Source: Clostridium sp.
GTDB taxonomy: Bacteria; Cyanobacteriota; Vampirovibrionia; Gastranaerophilales; Gastranaerophilaceae
Reading direction: 5' to 3'
DNA length: 23,228 nt
Assembly (NCBI GenBank): GCA_018362895.1
Contig: JAHALR010000016.1
Span: 1 to 23,228 of the forward strand
The first letter of the stretch is position 1. Each line of letters starts with the position of its first letter. Below the pieces are notes generated by a model that saw only the letters and a list, made by a program, of their open reading frames with translations, was not told the origin of the DNA and did not search any database. This document shows positions 7,863 to 16,156 of the stretch, piece after piece. Both the position numbers and the translations under genes were made by a program.

Positions 7863-7882
7863 AATTACCTCATTTCAATGAT

Positions 7883-7918
7883 TTGAAAAAGCAGTCCTAT
7901 ATGATAATATATTATAAT
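7883..7918. promoter_or_regulatory. AT-rich divergent promoter region
   Basis: The 90 bases between the FlaG-like gene and the MshEN-like gene hold TTGAAA (7883-7888) with a possible TAATAT -10 after 16 bases, and a perfect TATAAT at 7913-7918 on the plus strand. An overlapping TATAAT is also present on the minus strand (7916-7911). The exact pairing of hexamers cannot be decided by eye. Confidence 0.35.
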
Positions 7919-7952
7919 ATAGATTGATTTTTTTAGAAATAGCGGAGTAAAT

Positions 7953-8708
7953 ATGGCACAAAACAATCTCGGAGTACTTGTTGAAACCATTTTCAATGCA
8001 CCATTATGGGTTCAAGAAGTCATATTTGTTGATATGAAAAAACACCTCGAAGAAAAATTGAAGGGCGTTACAGATGCAACAGAAGAAGAAATTTATCCGA
8101 CATATATTCCGGAATTGTCATTCAAAGGTAAAAAAGAACTCGAGACTCATGATCACAATCATGATTTCAATATATACAAATATCTCACTTCCGCTTCACA
8201 AGGACTCCGTGTTATAGATATCACTCTCAACAACTTCTGGACACTTGAAGAATCATCAAAATATCTTGCTGAATGTATAAAAAATGAATACATAAAAAGC
8301 CCGGCAAATCCTGCTTTATATGCGGGAATATTTTACATAGGTGGAGAAATCAGACTCGGAGAATATGTCAAAAAGCTCAATATGATAAACATAGAACAGC
8401 TTGATGATGTGTTGAGAAAGCAAAAACAATACAACGAAGAAAATCCTCAATCTCCGAAGAAAATTGGTGAAATGCTTCTTTCTATGGGATATGTGGCAAA
8501 TAAAGACATCGATAAAATTTTGTATATTAAAAATGAAGCTAAAAAACGATTTATTCTTTCCAATGACTTAAAAGCTCCTGCAAAAGCTGAAAATGTAAAT
8601 TATGAGGAGCTGCAACAAAAAATCCAAAAACTCACTCAAGAAAATAATTTGCTCAAAGATAAACTCAGAGCTATATTTAATATACAAAACAAAAAGACGA
8701 ATGGTTAA
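7953..8708 (+). CDS. hypothetical protein with MshEN/GspE-N-like domain and C-terminal coiled coil
   Basis: 251 residues, GGAG 6 bases before the ATG. No characterised full-length relative is recognised. Residues about 134-192 carry two copies of the motif of MshEN (type II secretion/type IV pilus ATPase N-terminal) domains: RLGEYVKKLNMINIEQLDDV from R134, running on to LRKQ, and KIGEMLLSMGYVANKDIDKI from K170. In MshEN this 24-residue repeat, consensus RLGxxLLxxGxIxxxxLxxxLxxQ, binds cyclic di-GMP. The first repeat has Asn in place of the Gly, the second fits well. No ATPase domain follows; instead a leucine-rich coiled coil ends the protein (about 213-243). A His/Asp stretch HDHNHD lies near residue 67. 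Six bases separate it from the asparaginase gene, so they are probably co-transcribed. Confidence 0.7.
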   Translation: MAQNNLGVLVETIFNAPLWVQEVIFVDMKKHLEEKLKGVTDATEEEIYPTYIPELSFKGKKELETHDHNHDFNIYKYLTSASQGLRVIDITLNNFWTLEESSKYLAECIKNEYIKSPANPALYAGIFYIGGEIRLGEYVKKLNMINIEQLDDVLRKQKQYNEENPQSPKKIGEMLLSMGYVANKDIDKILYIKNEAKKRFILSNDLKAPAKAENVNYEELQQKIQKLTQENNLLKDKLRAIFNIQNKKTNG

Positions 8709-8714
8709 TATTTA

Positions 8715-9698
8715 ATGAAAAGATTACAACCCGAACTTCTGCTTCAAGAAACAAGAAGCGGACTTGTAGAACTTGAATATTACGGATACATTGTCCATTG
8801 TGATAAAAATAAAAAAATCAAAACACTCGGTAAAACAAACGAAGACTTTTTTTTCCATCGTTCATGTGCAAAACCGCTTCAGGCAAGCATCATTGATGAC
8901 TTTGATACAAAAGATTTTTTCAATCTTTCTGACGAAGAAATAGCAGTATGCTGTGCATCACATACAGGTACACCTCTTCACCAGGACCTTATAATCTCAC
9001 TTTTAAAAAAAGCAGAGCTCAACATTGATGATCTTCAATGCCCGATTATCGAACCTTTAAGTCTCAAAGAACAAAAAAGAACAAATAATTATACGAAGCT
9101 TCATAATAACTGCTCCGGCAAACATGCACTTATGCTCGCAGTATGCAGGCAAAAGGGCTGGAATATATCAAATTACCTTGAAAAAGACCATCCGCTTCAA
9201 ATTAAAATTTATGAAAAAATAAAAGATTTGTGTGAATCTGCTTATGATTTGCCATTCACTTTAGATGGCTGCACTGCACCAAATTTTGCAACAACACTTG
9301 AAGATTTAACAAAAGGCTTCTGGAACCTTTTTTTCTCGGAGAAATATCTCTCAATCCAAAAAGCTTTTGATGTGGAGCCAATGATTCTCGCAGGAGAAAA
9401 CAGACTCGATACACAAATTATGCAGCTCAATAATCAATTAAAAGCAAAAGTCGGAGCGGGCGGGCTTTGCAGTGTCATAAACAAAGAATCAAAAGAATCT
9501 CTCAGTTTCAAAATCATTGATGCAGACATGAAAGCCAGAAGCATTATTGTCATAGAAACACTGATAAAAATAGGCTGGCTGGATATAAATTCCATAGATG
9601 AAAATCTCCTTAAAAACTTTTTAAATAAAACCGTAACCACAGAAACAGGACAAGAAATCGGCGAATACAGAATTGTATTTGACAAACCCTTTGATTAA
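8715..9698 (+). CDS. L-asparaginase, AnsA/ReAV (Asparaginase_II, PF06089-type) family
   Basis: 327 residues. This family hydrolyses L-asparagine to aspartate and ammonia with a Ser-Lys mechanism and a zinc site, unlike E. coli AnsA/AnsB. All expected blocks are present: FHRSCAKPLQ (S50, K53), CASHTG (S82), NNCSGKH (C133, K136) and DGCTAPNF (C186), matching the two Ser-Lys pairs and the Cys/Lys metal ligands described for the Rhizobium etli enzyme. No signal peptide, so cytoplasmic. The start lacks a clear Shine-Dalgarno and follows the previous stop by six bases, suggesting re-initiation or coupling. The stop overlaps that of the convergent gene at 9695-9698. Confidence 0.88.
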   Translation: MKRLQPELLLQETRSGLVELEYYGYIVHCDKNKKIKTLGKTNEDFFFHRSCAKPLQASIIDDFDTKDFFNLSDEEIAVCCASHTGTPLHQDLIISLLKKAELNIDDLQCPIIEPLSLKEQKRTNNYTKLHNNCSGKHALMLAVCRQKGWNISNYLEKDHPLQIKIYEKIKDLCESAYDLPFTLDGCTAPNFATTLEDLTKGFWNLFFSEKYLSIQKAFDVEPMILAGENRLDTQIMQLNNQLKAKVGAGGLCSVINKESKESLSFKIIDADMKARSIIVIETLIKIGWLDINSIDENLLKNFLNKTVTTETGQEIGEYRIVFDKPFD

Positions 9699-10369
9699 CC
9701 GAAAGTCTTGAAAGTTTCTTCGATGTTTTTGTCTATAACCTTTTTGACTGAATCCATTTCAGTCTCAATAGCCTGTTGTTCAGCAGCAAGCTGTTGAATT
9801 CTCATATCGAATTTTTTATCAATACGCTGGAGTTTTGCTGACTTTTCTTCATACTCATTATTTGCTTCTTCATAGTCAGCCGAATCAACACCTTGATAAA
9901 TGAAAGTAGAACCTTCGATTGACTCATCCTTCCAACCATCTCTGTTTTCGCTTTGGATAATCCAGTTTCCTGTTTTCAGGTTAGTCTCAAAATAATCCGC
10001 CTGAGTGCAATAAGGTTCAACTACATAATCGGCAACTGTTTTGTCATCTGGCATAGGGTCAGGAAGTTCTGCAACAACCAATCTTCCGTAAGAATCTCTT
10101 ACCTGCATACCAAGACCGCCGTCATCTTTAGAGCCGGTGACAAGTTGATAGGAAAGTCTTTGCAAATCATCTGTACGAGAAGCATTACAGCCGTCTTTTG
10201 AATAATACAGATGCTGAATATTCATACCATCACTCCACAAGGTAGCTTCTGTGTCCATTTGATTAGCAAGAAGCATTTTAGCCTGCGTTGTTTGCTGGAT
10301 TTGATATTCTAAGTTGTTCTTTCTGGCAGTCAGTGTGAGCAGCCTGCCTTGAGATGCGGACAATCCCAT
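9695..10369 (-). CDS. coiled-coil hypothetical protein of the MGLxxSQxRLL family
   Basis: 224 residues with AAAGGAG 10 bases before the ATG. No known function. The N-terminus MGLSASQGRLLTLTARKNNL is shared with the partial gene at 23143 (18 of the first 28 residues identical). There is no signal peptide or membrane segment. The middle (about 45-165) is acidic and aromatic, with two Cys. The end (about 170-224) is a predicted coiled coil closing with KKVIDKNIEETFKTFG. The layout of helix, variable middle and helix recalls exported axial or filament proteins, but no sequence relationship is claimed. From memory, similar N-termini are common in gut Melainabacteria; this was not checked. Confidence 0.85.
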   Translation of the reverse strand: MGLSASQGRLLTLTARKNNLEYQIQQTTQAKMLLANQMDTEATLWSDGMNIQHLYYSKDGCNASRTDDLQRLSYQLVTGSKDDGGLGMQVRDSYGRLVVAELPDPMPDDKTVADYVVEPYCTQADYFETNLKTGNWIIQSENRDGWKDESIEGSTFIYQGVDSADYEEANNEYEEKSAKLQRIDKKFDMRIQQLAAEQQAIETEMDSVKKVIDKNIEETFKTFG

Positions 10370-10507
10370 ATTTCTTATACTCCTTTATACATAAGATTTA
10401 TCGACCTTTAAAAGAACAAACTTTAAGATATGAAGAATAGTTTTAACAAATATTTACAATTAAACACTAATTTCACCTTCACTTTAAACAATAAGATATT
10501 TTTCGAT

Positions 10508-10524
10508 TATAATTTAACTATAAT
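10508..10524 (+). promoter_or_regulatory. two -10 elements upstream of gatA
   Basis: Two perfect TATAAT hexamers, 10508-10513 and 10519-10524, precede gatA. Neither has a convincing -35 box at 16-18 bases. The downstream one would give a leader of about 23 bases that includes the Shine-Dalgarno GGAGAGG at 10535-10541. The remaining 10370-10500 region is AT-rich, and I see nothing further in it. Confidence 0.4.
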
Positions 10525-10553
10525 AATAGTTTACGGAGAGGCAAGAAAATAAA

Positions 10554-12023
10554 GTGAGTATGAAAGAATTACTGAAAAAAACAGCATCAGAACAAAGAAA
10601 AGCTCTTTTGAATAAAGAAATTTCCGCTGTTGAACTTGTTAATGCAGAATATGAAAGAATCGAAGCCGTAGATGAAAAACTCGGTGCATTCAATTCACTT
10701 TGCAAAGAACAGGCTCTCGAAACAGCAAAAGAAGTAGACAAAAAAATAGCAAACAATGAAGAATTACCGCCACTTGCAGGTATTCCTCTTGCATTGAAAG
10801 ATAATATAAACTTAAAAGATACAAAGACAACTGCATCAAGCAAAATTCTCGAAAATTTTGTATCACCTTTTGATGCAACAGTTGTAACAAAATTAAAACA
10901 AAATCTCATACCGATTCTTGGAAAGGTTAATCTGGACGAATTCGCAATGGGGTCATCAACAGAAAACTCCGCTTTTAAAATTACAAGAAATCCCTGGGAT
11001 TTAAATAAAGTGCCCGGAGGAAGTTCCGGCGGTTCAGCAGCTTCTGTTGCGGGATACGAAGCAACGCTGGCTCTAGGCTCAGATACAGGCGGAAGTATCA
11101 GACTTCCGGCAAGTTTCTGCGGTATTGTAGGAATGAAACCCACATACGGTAGAGTTTCACGATACGGACTTATTGCATTCGCTTCTTCTTTAGACCAGAT
11201 TGGACCGTTTGCAAGAAACGTAGAAGATACTGCTCTTCTTCTTGAGGCAATCAGCGGATATGACACTCACGACTCAACCTCTTTGAATATGGCTGTGCCT
11301 AAGTTCAGCAAAGCTTTAAATAAAGATATAAAAGGCTCAAAAGTTGGTGTAATTAAAGAATTGCTTACAGAAGGCGTTTCACCGGATGTAAAAAAAGCAG
11401 TCGAAAATGCTATCCAAAAATACAAAGAACTGGGTGCTGAAATCATAGAAATTTCACTTCCTCTTCTTGAACACTCAATTGGAGTGTATTACATCCTCGC
11501 AACTGCTGAAGCAAGCTCTAACCTTGCCCGTTTTGACGGTGTAAAATACGGACACAGAACAAAAGACCCGAAAAACCTTATGGAAATGTACACAAAAACA
11601 AGAGCAGAAGGTTTCGGAGATGAAGTAAAAAGAAGAATAATGCTCGGAACTTACGCGCTAAGCGCAGGTTATTATGATGCATATTACAAAAAAGCACAAC
11701 AAATCAGAAGGCTTATTAAAGAAGACTTTGATCGTGCATTTGAAAAGGTTGATATACTGATTTCACCTACATGTCCGAACACTGCTTTTGAAATAGGCTC
11801 AAAAATATCCGACCCTTTGAGCATGTATCTCACAGATATCGGAACAATAAGTGCAAACCTTGCGGGTATACCCGGGATGAGTCTGCCTTGCGGATATGAT
11901 TCTGACGGAATGCCAATCGGTTTACAAATTCTTGCACCGGCATTAGGTGAAGAAAAATTGTTCAATATGGCTTATAATTTTGAACAGGCAACAGATTTTC
12001 ACACAAAAGGACCTAATTTTTAA
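10554..12023 (+). CDS. gatA: Asp-tRNA(Asn)/Glu-tRNA(Gln) amidotransferase subunit A
   Basis: 489 residues, the glutaminase subunit of GatCAB, which converts misacylated Glu-tRNA(Gln) and Asp-tRNA(Asn). The amidase-signature triad is complete: K82 (GIPLALKDN), cis-Ser S157 (VPGGSSGGSAA) and nucleophile S181 (DTGGSIRLPAS), each exactly three residues on from the S. aureus GatA numbers. I use the GTG at 10554, 12 bases from GGAGAGG; an ATG two codons later (10560) is the alternative. gatB and gatC are not adjacent. It is followed after 22 bases by the TPR/NHL gene, probably in one transcript. Confidence 0.96.
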   Translation: MSMKELLKKTASEQRKALLNKEISAVELVNAEYERIEAVDEKLGAFNSLCKEQALETAKEVDKKIANNEELPPLAGIPLALKDNINLKDTKTTASSKILENFVSPFDATVVTKLKQNLIPILGKVNLDEFAMGSSTENSAFKITRNPWDLNKVPGGSSGGSAASVAGYEATLALGSDTGGSIRLPASFCGIVGMKPTYGRVSRYGLIAFASSLDQIGPFARNVEDTALLLEAISGYDTHDSTSLNMAVPKFSKALNKDIKGSKVGVIKELLTEGVSPDVKKAVENAIQKYKELGAEIIEISLPLLEHSIGVYYILATAEASSNLARFDGVKYGHRTKDPKNLMEMYTKTRAEGFGDEVKRRIMLGTYALSAGYYDAYYKKAQQIRRLIKEDFDRAFEKVDILISPTCPNTAFEIGSKISDPLSMYLTDIGTISANLAGIPGMSLPCGYDSDGMPIGLQILAPALGEEKLFNMAYNFEQATDFHTKGPNF

Positions 12024-12045
12024 TTAACAAAGAATTGGAGATAAA

Positions 12046-12891
12046 ATGAAAAAATTATTAGTTATTCTGGGATTATCACTTTTCTTGGGAGCAGGTTACG
12101 CTAACACAGCGCAAGCTTACTCAACAGAGGGTGCAATGTATTACAATGAAGGCTTGGATCAATATTCAAGAGGCGAATACTCAAAAGCTATCCAGTCCTT
12201 CAAAAACGCAGTAGCAAAAGATCCTGACTTTGTTGATGCATATTACAATATGGGCGCACTGTTTGAATATCTGAAAAGCTACAATTCAGCCATAGCGGCA
12301 TATTCAAAAATTAACCAGCTTGACCCTTCCGATTCTGAAACAGTGGTAAAACTGGCAGAACTATATTACAAAACAGGCAACTATGACAGAGCTCTTTTTT
12401 ATGTAACAAAAATCAAAGAAACAGATGATTATTACGGAAAAGCAAGAAACTTGAAAAACCAGATTGTAGTGGCTTCTCAAAAACAAGCTGCTAAAAGTTC
12501 TCTGACAAATATTAACACAGCAAATGAAGTTAACAGAAGCGTTGTAGACAAATTCTCAGGTCCGACAGGTCTGGCTATGGATTCAAGAGGAATTTTGTAT
12601 GTTGCAAGCTATACAGATAACAGTATCTATAAAGTACTTCCTAACGGACAAACACAACTTTATTCAAAAAGCCCTCTTTTAGGCGGTCCTATCGGATTGG
12701 CTTTTGACTCAATGGACAACCTTTATGTTGCTAACTATGCAAAAAACAATATTTTGAAAATCAACAAAGCCGGTCAAATTTACACATTTATGAATAAAAT
12801 TACAAACCCTTATTATTTAATAATTAAAGGGAACAATATGTATATAACAGAACAGGGCAACAATACAGTAATCAAATACAAATTATATTAA
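12046..12891 (+). CDS. exported TPR and NHL-type beta-propeller repeat protein
   Basis: 281 residues, with TTGGAG 6 bases before the ATG. A signal peptide (KKLLVILGLSLFLGAG core, likely cut after AQA at 24) indicates export. Three TPR units follow at about 27-60, 61-95 and 96-128 (YYNEGLDQYSRGEYSKAIQS and later repeats), then a linker and three blades of NHL/SMP-30-like type (about 170-281: GPTGLAMDSRGILYVASYTD, GPIGLAFDSMDNLYVANYAK). Three blades are too few for a closed propeller, so it may oligomerise or be an abbreviated form. Probably a periplasmic protein-interaction module. Co-transcription with gatA is likely but functionally unexplained. Confidence 0.82.
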   Translation: MKKLLVILGLSLFLGAGYANTAQAYSTEGAMYYNEGLDQYSRGEYSKAIQSFKNAVAKDPDFVDAYYNMGALFEYLKSYNSAIAAYSKINQLDPSDSETVVKLAELYYKTGNYDRALFYVTKIKETDDYYGKARNLKNQIVVASQKQAAKSSLTNINTANEVNRSVVDKFSGPTGLAMDSRGILYVASYTDNSIYKVLPNGQTQLYSKSPLLGGPIGLAFDSMDNLYVANYAKNNILKINKAGQIYTFMNKITNPYYLIIKGNNMYITEQGNNTVIKYKLY

Positions 12892-12901
12892 AAAATATAT
12901 C

Positions 12902-12935
12902 AAAAAAAGCGGCTTAAATTTTAAGCCGCTTTTTT
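12902..12935. terminator. bidirectional intrinsic terminator
   Basis: Stem arms GCGGCTTA (12909-12916) and TAAGCCGC (12922-12929) with a five-base AT loop, flanked by A7 on the left and T6 on the right. It therefore terminates both the gatA-TPR/NHL transcript and the convergent nifU-nifS transcript. It is the only strong intrinsic terminator I see in the window. Confidence 0.92.
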
Positions 12936-12940
12936 ATAAA

Positions 12941-14140
12941 CTACTTGTGTCTCACTTCAAGCTCTTTCAATTCCCTTTGATAAGGAGAAATTTTGTTAAG
13001 CTTAAATATCACATCAGGAAGCACCTTCAATACATAATCGATTTCTTCTTCTGTTGTAAACCTGCTTAAGCTAAATCTGATACTTCCATGAAGTGCCTCA
13101 AAAGGCACACCCATTGATTTTAAAACATGACTGGGTTCGAGGCTGCCTGAAGTGCAAGCACTTCCTGAGCTTGCACAAATTCCTAAATCGCTGAGATGAA
13201 GAAGAATTAATTCACCTTCAATATATTGAAAACCTATATTTGTAGTGTTCGGAACTCTGTTTGACGTAGCACCGTTAACTTTAGCATTATAAACAGAATC
13301 CAAAATTCCATTTTCAAGTTTGTCACGGAGCCTTTTAACCTCTGTCATTTCATATTCCAAAGCTTTTTGTGCCAGCTCACAGGCTTCTCCGAGTCCGATG
13401 ATATATGGAACATTTTCTGTTCCGGCTCTTTTACCTCTTTCCTGATGCCCGCCTATGATAAACGCAGGAAGCAACGTACCTGTTTTTACATACAGTGCTC
13501 CGACTCCTTTTGGAGCATGAATTTTATGTCCTGCAATCGTCATAAGGTCTATGTCTGTATTTTTAACATCAAGAGGAATTTTTCCTGCTGCTTGAACTGC
13601 ATCAACATGAAATTTGATTTTTGGATTTTTCTGTTTAACAAGCTTAGCAGCTTTTTCCACAGGCAAAATCACACCTGTTTCGTTGTTCGCATACATCATT
13701 GAAACAAGCGCAGTATCATCTGTTATTGCATCATTGAGTTCATTCAAATCGAGATTTCCCTTTGAATCAACACCTAAATATGTAACACTGTAACCCTGTT
13801 TTTCAAAATATTTGAAAAGATTTAAAACAGCAGGATGTTCAATCTTTGTCGTTATAATATGTTTTTTGTTTTTGTTTGCTTCAAGCACGCCTCTGATTGC
13901 CATATTATCACCCTCAGAGCCTGAGCCTGTGAAAATAATTTCTTTTGCATCATTTGCTCCGAAGAAGTTTTTCACCTGTTTTCTGGCTTTTGTAACAGCC
14001 TTCGCAACATGCCCGCCGAATTCATGCATACTCGAAGGGTTTCCGTACAATTCACAAAAATACGGTTTCATAGCATCAAAAACCTTCGGATCAACCATTG
14101 TGGTTGCATTATTATCCAAATATACTACTTTATTTGTCAT
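12941..14140 (-). CDS. nifS: cysteine desulfurase, NifS/IscS type
   Basis: 399 residues, a PLP-dependent enzyme that takes sulfur from cysteine for Fe-S clusters. YLDNNATT at the N-terminus, the PLP lysine K206 in GHKIHAPKG, and the persulfide-forming C329 in SGSACTSGSLEPSHVL are present, each four on from the Azotobacter NifS positions. This long catalytic loop is the group I (NifS/IscS) form, not SufS. GAGG for this gene lies inside the last codons of nifU, two bases separate the genes, and the pair is surely an operon. It ends at the bidirectional terminator. Confidence 0.96.
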   Translation of the reverse strand: MTNKVVYLDNNATTMVDPKVFDAMKPYFCELYGNPSSMHEFGGHVAKAVTKARKQVKNFFGANDAKEIIFTGSGSEGDNMAIRGVLEANKNKKHIITTKIEHPAVLNLFKYFEKQGYSVTYLGVDSKGNLDLNELNDAITDDTALVSMMYANNETGVILPVEKAAKLVKQKNPKIKFHVDAVQAAGKIPLDVKNTDIDLMTIAGHKIHAPKGVGALYVKTGTLLPAFIIGGHQERGKRAGTENVPYIIGLGEACELAQKALEYEMTEVKRLRDKLENGILDSVYNAKVNGATSNRVPNTTNIGFQYIEGELILLHLSDLGICASSGSACTSGSLEPSHVLKSMGVPFEALHGSIRFSLSRFTTEEEIDYVLKVLPDVIFKLNKISPYQRELKELEVRHK

Positions 14141-14142
14141 TT

Positions 14143-14964
14143 TTATACCTCTACAACTTCAATATCAGGTGAGATATGCTCCTTCAATGAAGCTTCTACA
14201 AAATTCTTTAATGTATTAGATGAAAATTTACAAGACTTGCACATTCCTTTAAGTGAAACAAAAACCTTGTTGTCTTTAACATCCACAAGCTCTATGTCAC
14301 CACCGTCTTTTCTTAACTCCGGTGCAATGTGTTTTTCAATAACATTGTTCACCTTCAAAACGAGTTGTGTTACAGACATATTATGAATATCAACTTTTTC
14401 TTTTTTCTTTTGGATTTCATCAATGATTTTTTGAATTGCAACATGGCATTGACCGCAGGCACCGCCTGCTTTTGTGTAATTCATCACATCTTCCAAATCA
14501 GTCAAATTATTTTGTTCAATTGCTTCTCTCAAATTATTCTCAGTAACGTGATAACATTTGCAAATAATTTTTTCATCACAATGCGCTCCGACATCTTCAC
14601 CTTTGAAATTTGCAATAGCAGATTCAAGAGCCTCATGCCCCATAACAGAACAGTGCATTTTTTCAGGAGGAAGACCGCCTAGAGCATCCGCAATATCCTG
14701 ATTAGAGATTTTTGCAGCCTCTTCAATGGTTTTGCCTTTAACCATTTCAGTCAAAACACTCGAAGATGCAACCGCAGAACCGCAGCCGAAAGTCTGGAAT
14801 TTCGCATCGGTGATAATGCCATTGTCATCTACCTTCAAGTAAAGTTTCAAAGCATCACCGCAAACAAGAGAACCGGCCTCGCCTATTGCAGAAGGATTTT
14901 CCATCTCTCCTACATTTCTCGGATTTTTATAGTGATCCATCACTTTATCTGTATATTCCCACAT
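14143..14964 (-). CDS. nifU: NIF-type Fe-S cluster scaffold NifU
   Basis: 273 residues with the full three-part NifU architecture. An IscU-like domain has scaffold cysteines C35 (LVCGD), C61 (FGCGSA) and C105 (MHCSV). The central [2Fe-2S] ferredoxin-like domain has C135-K-C137 and C170-GQ-C173. The C-terminal Nfu domain has the CxxC C242-KS-C245. Fe-S clusters are built from NifS sulfur and passed to target proteins. Slightly shorter than Azotobacter NifU (about 312), mainly in linkers. AAGGA lies 8 bases before the ATG. No nitrogenase genes are nearby, so this is probably the general Fe-S system, as in other anaerobes that lack ISC. Confidence 0.96.
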   Translation of the reverse strand: MWEYTDKVMDHYKNPRNVGEMENPSAIGEAGSLVCGDALKLYLKVDDNGIITDAKFQTFGCGSAVASSSVLTEMVKGKTIEEAAKISNQDIADALGGLPPEKMHCSVMGHEALESAIANFKGEDVGAHCDEKIICKCYHVTENNLREAIEQNNLTDLEDVMNYTKAGGACGQCHVAIQKIIDEIQKKKEKVDIHNMSVTQLVLKVNNVIEKHIAPELRKDGGDIELVDVKDNKVFVSLKGMCKSCKFSSNTLKNFVEASLKEHISPDIEVVEV

Positions 14965-15071
14965 AGTCTATTTCCTTTTAATTATTTAATTAGATACGAT
15001 ACTATATTTACACCAATATTTTAGCGCAAAGAATAACAGATTTAAACACAATAAAAAATAATAAAACAGGA

Positions 15072-16127
15072 CTAAATTCTTTGATTTGTTTGTGTATCAA
15101 AAAACAAAAAATCATTTGAATTTATTTTTAAAATTATTTCAGACCCAAACTGTTTCTGTGCATCTATTTTTGCAGAACATTTTGCATTGTTTATGTTAAA
15201 ATAAACAATTTTTTCACTTCCGAGCATCTCTGAAATATCGACAGAAACTGTCAAATCAAAGTTAGGGGTCAACGAATCCATTTTTTCCGGGCGCAAACCA
15301 ACAATGACAGAAGCCCTTTCGCCGAGCAGGGCTTTTTGTTTTTCAGACAAATCTATAACAGAGTCATTGAATTTTATTGTTCCGTTTTCAATTTTACAAT
15401 CAATAAAATTCATTGAAGGAGACCCCAAAAATCCTCCGACAAAAGTATTTGCCGGTTCATAATAGATTTTTTCAGGTTCATCAACCTGCTGAATCACACC
15501 TTTGTCCAGAACAACAATCCTGTCTCCCATTGTCAAAGCTTCAGTTTGGTCATGAGTCACATAAATAAATGTTGTCTGAAGTTTTTCATGCAGTTTTTTT
15601 ATCTCAGAACGCATTTGTACCCTGAGTTTTGCATCAAGATTCGACAATGGTTCATCCATAAGAAAAACCTTTGGACTTCTTACAATTGCCCTTCCGAGAG
15701 CAACGCGTTGTCTTTGACCGCCAGAAAGCTGTTTTGGTTTCCTATCAAGATATTCTGTAAGATTCAAAATTTCAGCAGCTTCTTTAACCTTTTTTTCGAT
15801 TTCATCTTTTTTGAAATTTCTCATTTTCAAAGGAAAAGCAATATTCTCATACACTGTCATATGAGGATACAAAGCATAACTCTGAAAGACAAATGCAATA
15901 TCTCTGTCTTTAGGATGCACATTATTTACACATCTGTCACCGATATAAATTTCACCGCCGGTAATATCTTCAAGACCCGCTATCATTCTTAAAATTGTAG
16001 ATTTACCACAGCCTGATGACCCCACCAGAACAAGAAACTCTTTATCTTTAATTTCCAATGATACATCATTTATAATTGTTTTTGTGTCATATTTTTTCAC
16101 TACATTTTTAAGCTTAACATTTGCCAT
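15072..16127 (-). CDS. sugar-type ABC transporter ATP-binding protein, MalK/UgpC/MsmK family
   Basis: 351 residues. Walker A GSSGCGKST, Q-loop VFQSYALYPHMTV, signature LSGGQRQRVALGRAI, Walker B VFLMDEPLSNLDAK and the switch His in VTHDQTEA are intact. A C-terminal TOBE/MalK regulatory domain covers about 235-351 (IVGLRPEKM). It powers uptake of sugars or glycerol-3-phosphate by CUT1-type importers. No permease or binding protein lies next to it, so it may serve several importers, as MsmK does in streptococci. GAGGA lies about 11 bases before the ATG. It sits 29 bases downstream of the kinase gene on the same strand. Confidence 0.93.
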   Translation of the reverse strand: MANVKLKNVVKKYDTKTIINDVSLEIKDKEFLVLVGSSGCGKSTILRMIAGLEDITGGEIYIGDRCVNNVHPKDRDIAFVFQSYALYPHMTVYENIAFPLKMRNFKKDEIEKKVKEAAEILNLTEYLDRKPKQLSGGQRQRVALGRAIVRSPKVFLMDEPLSNLDAKLRVQMRSEIKKLHEKLQTTFIYVTHDQTEALTMGDRIVVLDKGVIQQVDEPEKIYYEPANTFVGGFLGSPSMNFIDCKIENGTIKFNDSVIDLSEKQKALLGERASVIVGLRPEKMDSLTPNFDLTVSVDISEMLGSEKIVYFNINNAKCSAKIDAQKQFGSEIILKINSNDFLFFDTQTNQRI

Positions 16128-16156
16128 TAAATTTATCCGTCCTCAATTATATCCGA

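Noticed and set aside
8147..8164. Palindrome TCATGAT-caca-ATCATGA
   Set aside because: It falls inside the MshEN-like gene and results from the His/Asp codons of HDHNHD; no promoter is near.
10514..11266. 250-residue antisense reading frame opposite gatA
   Set aside because: Composition is Ser/Phe/Ala-rich, as expected from the reverse of a codon-biased gene; gatA is complete and conserved on the other strand.
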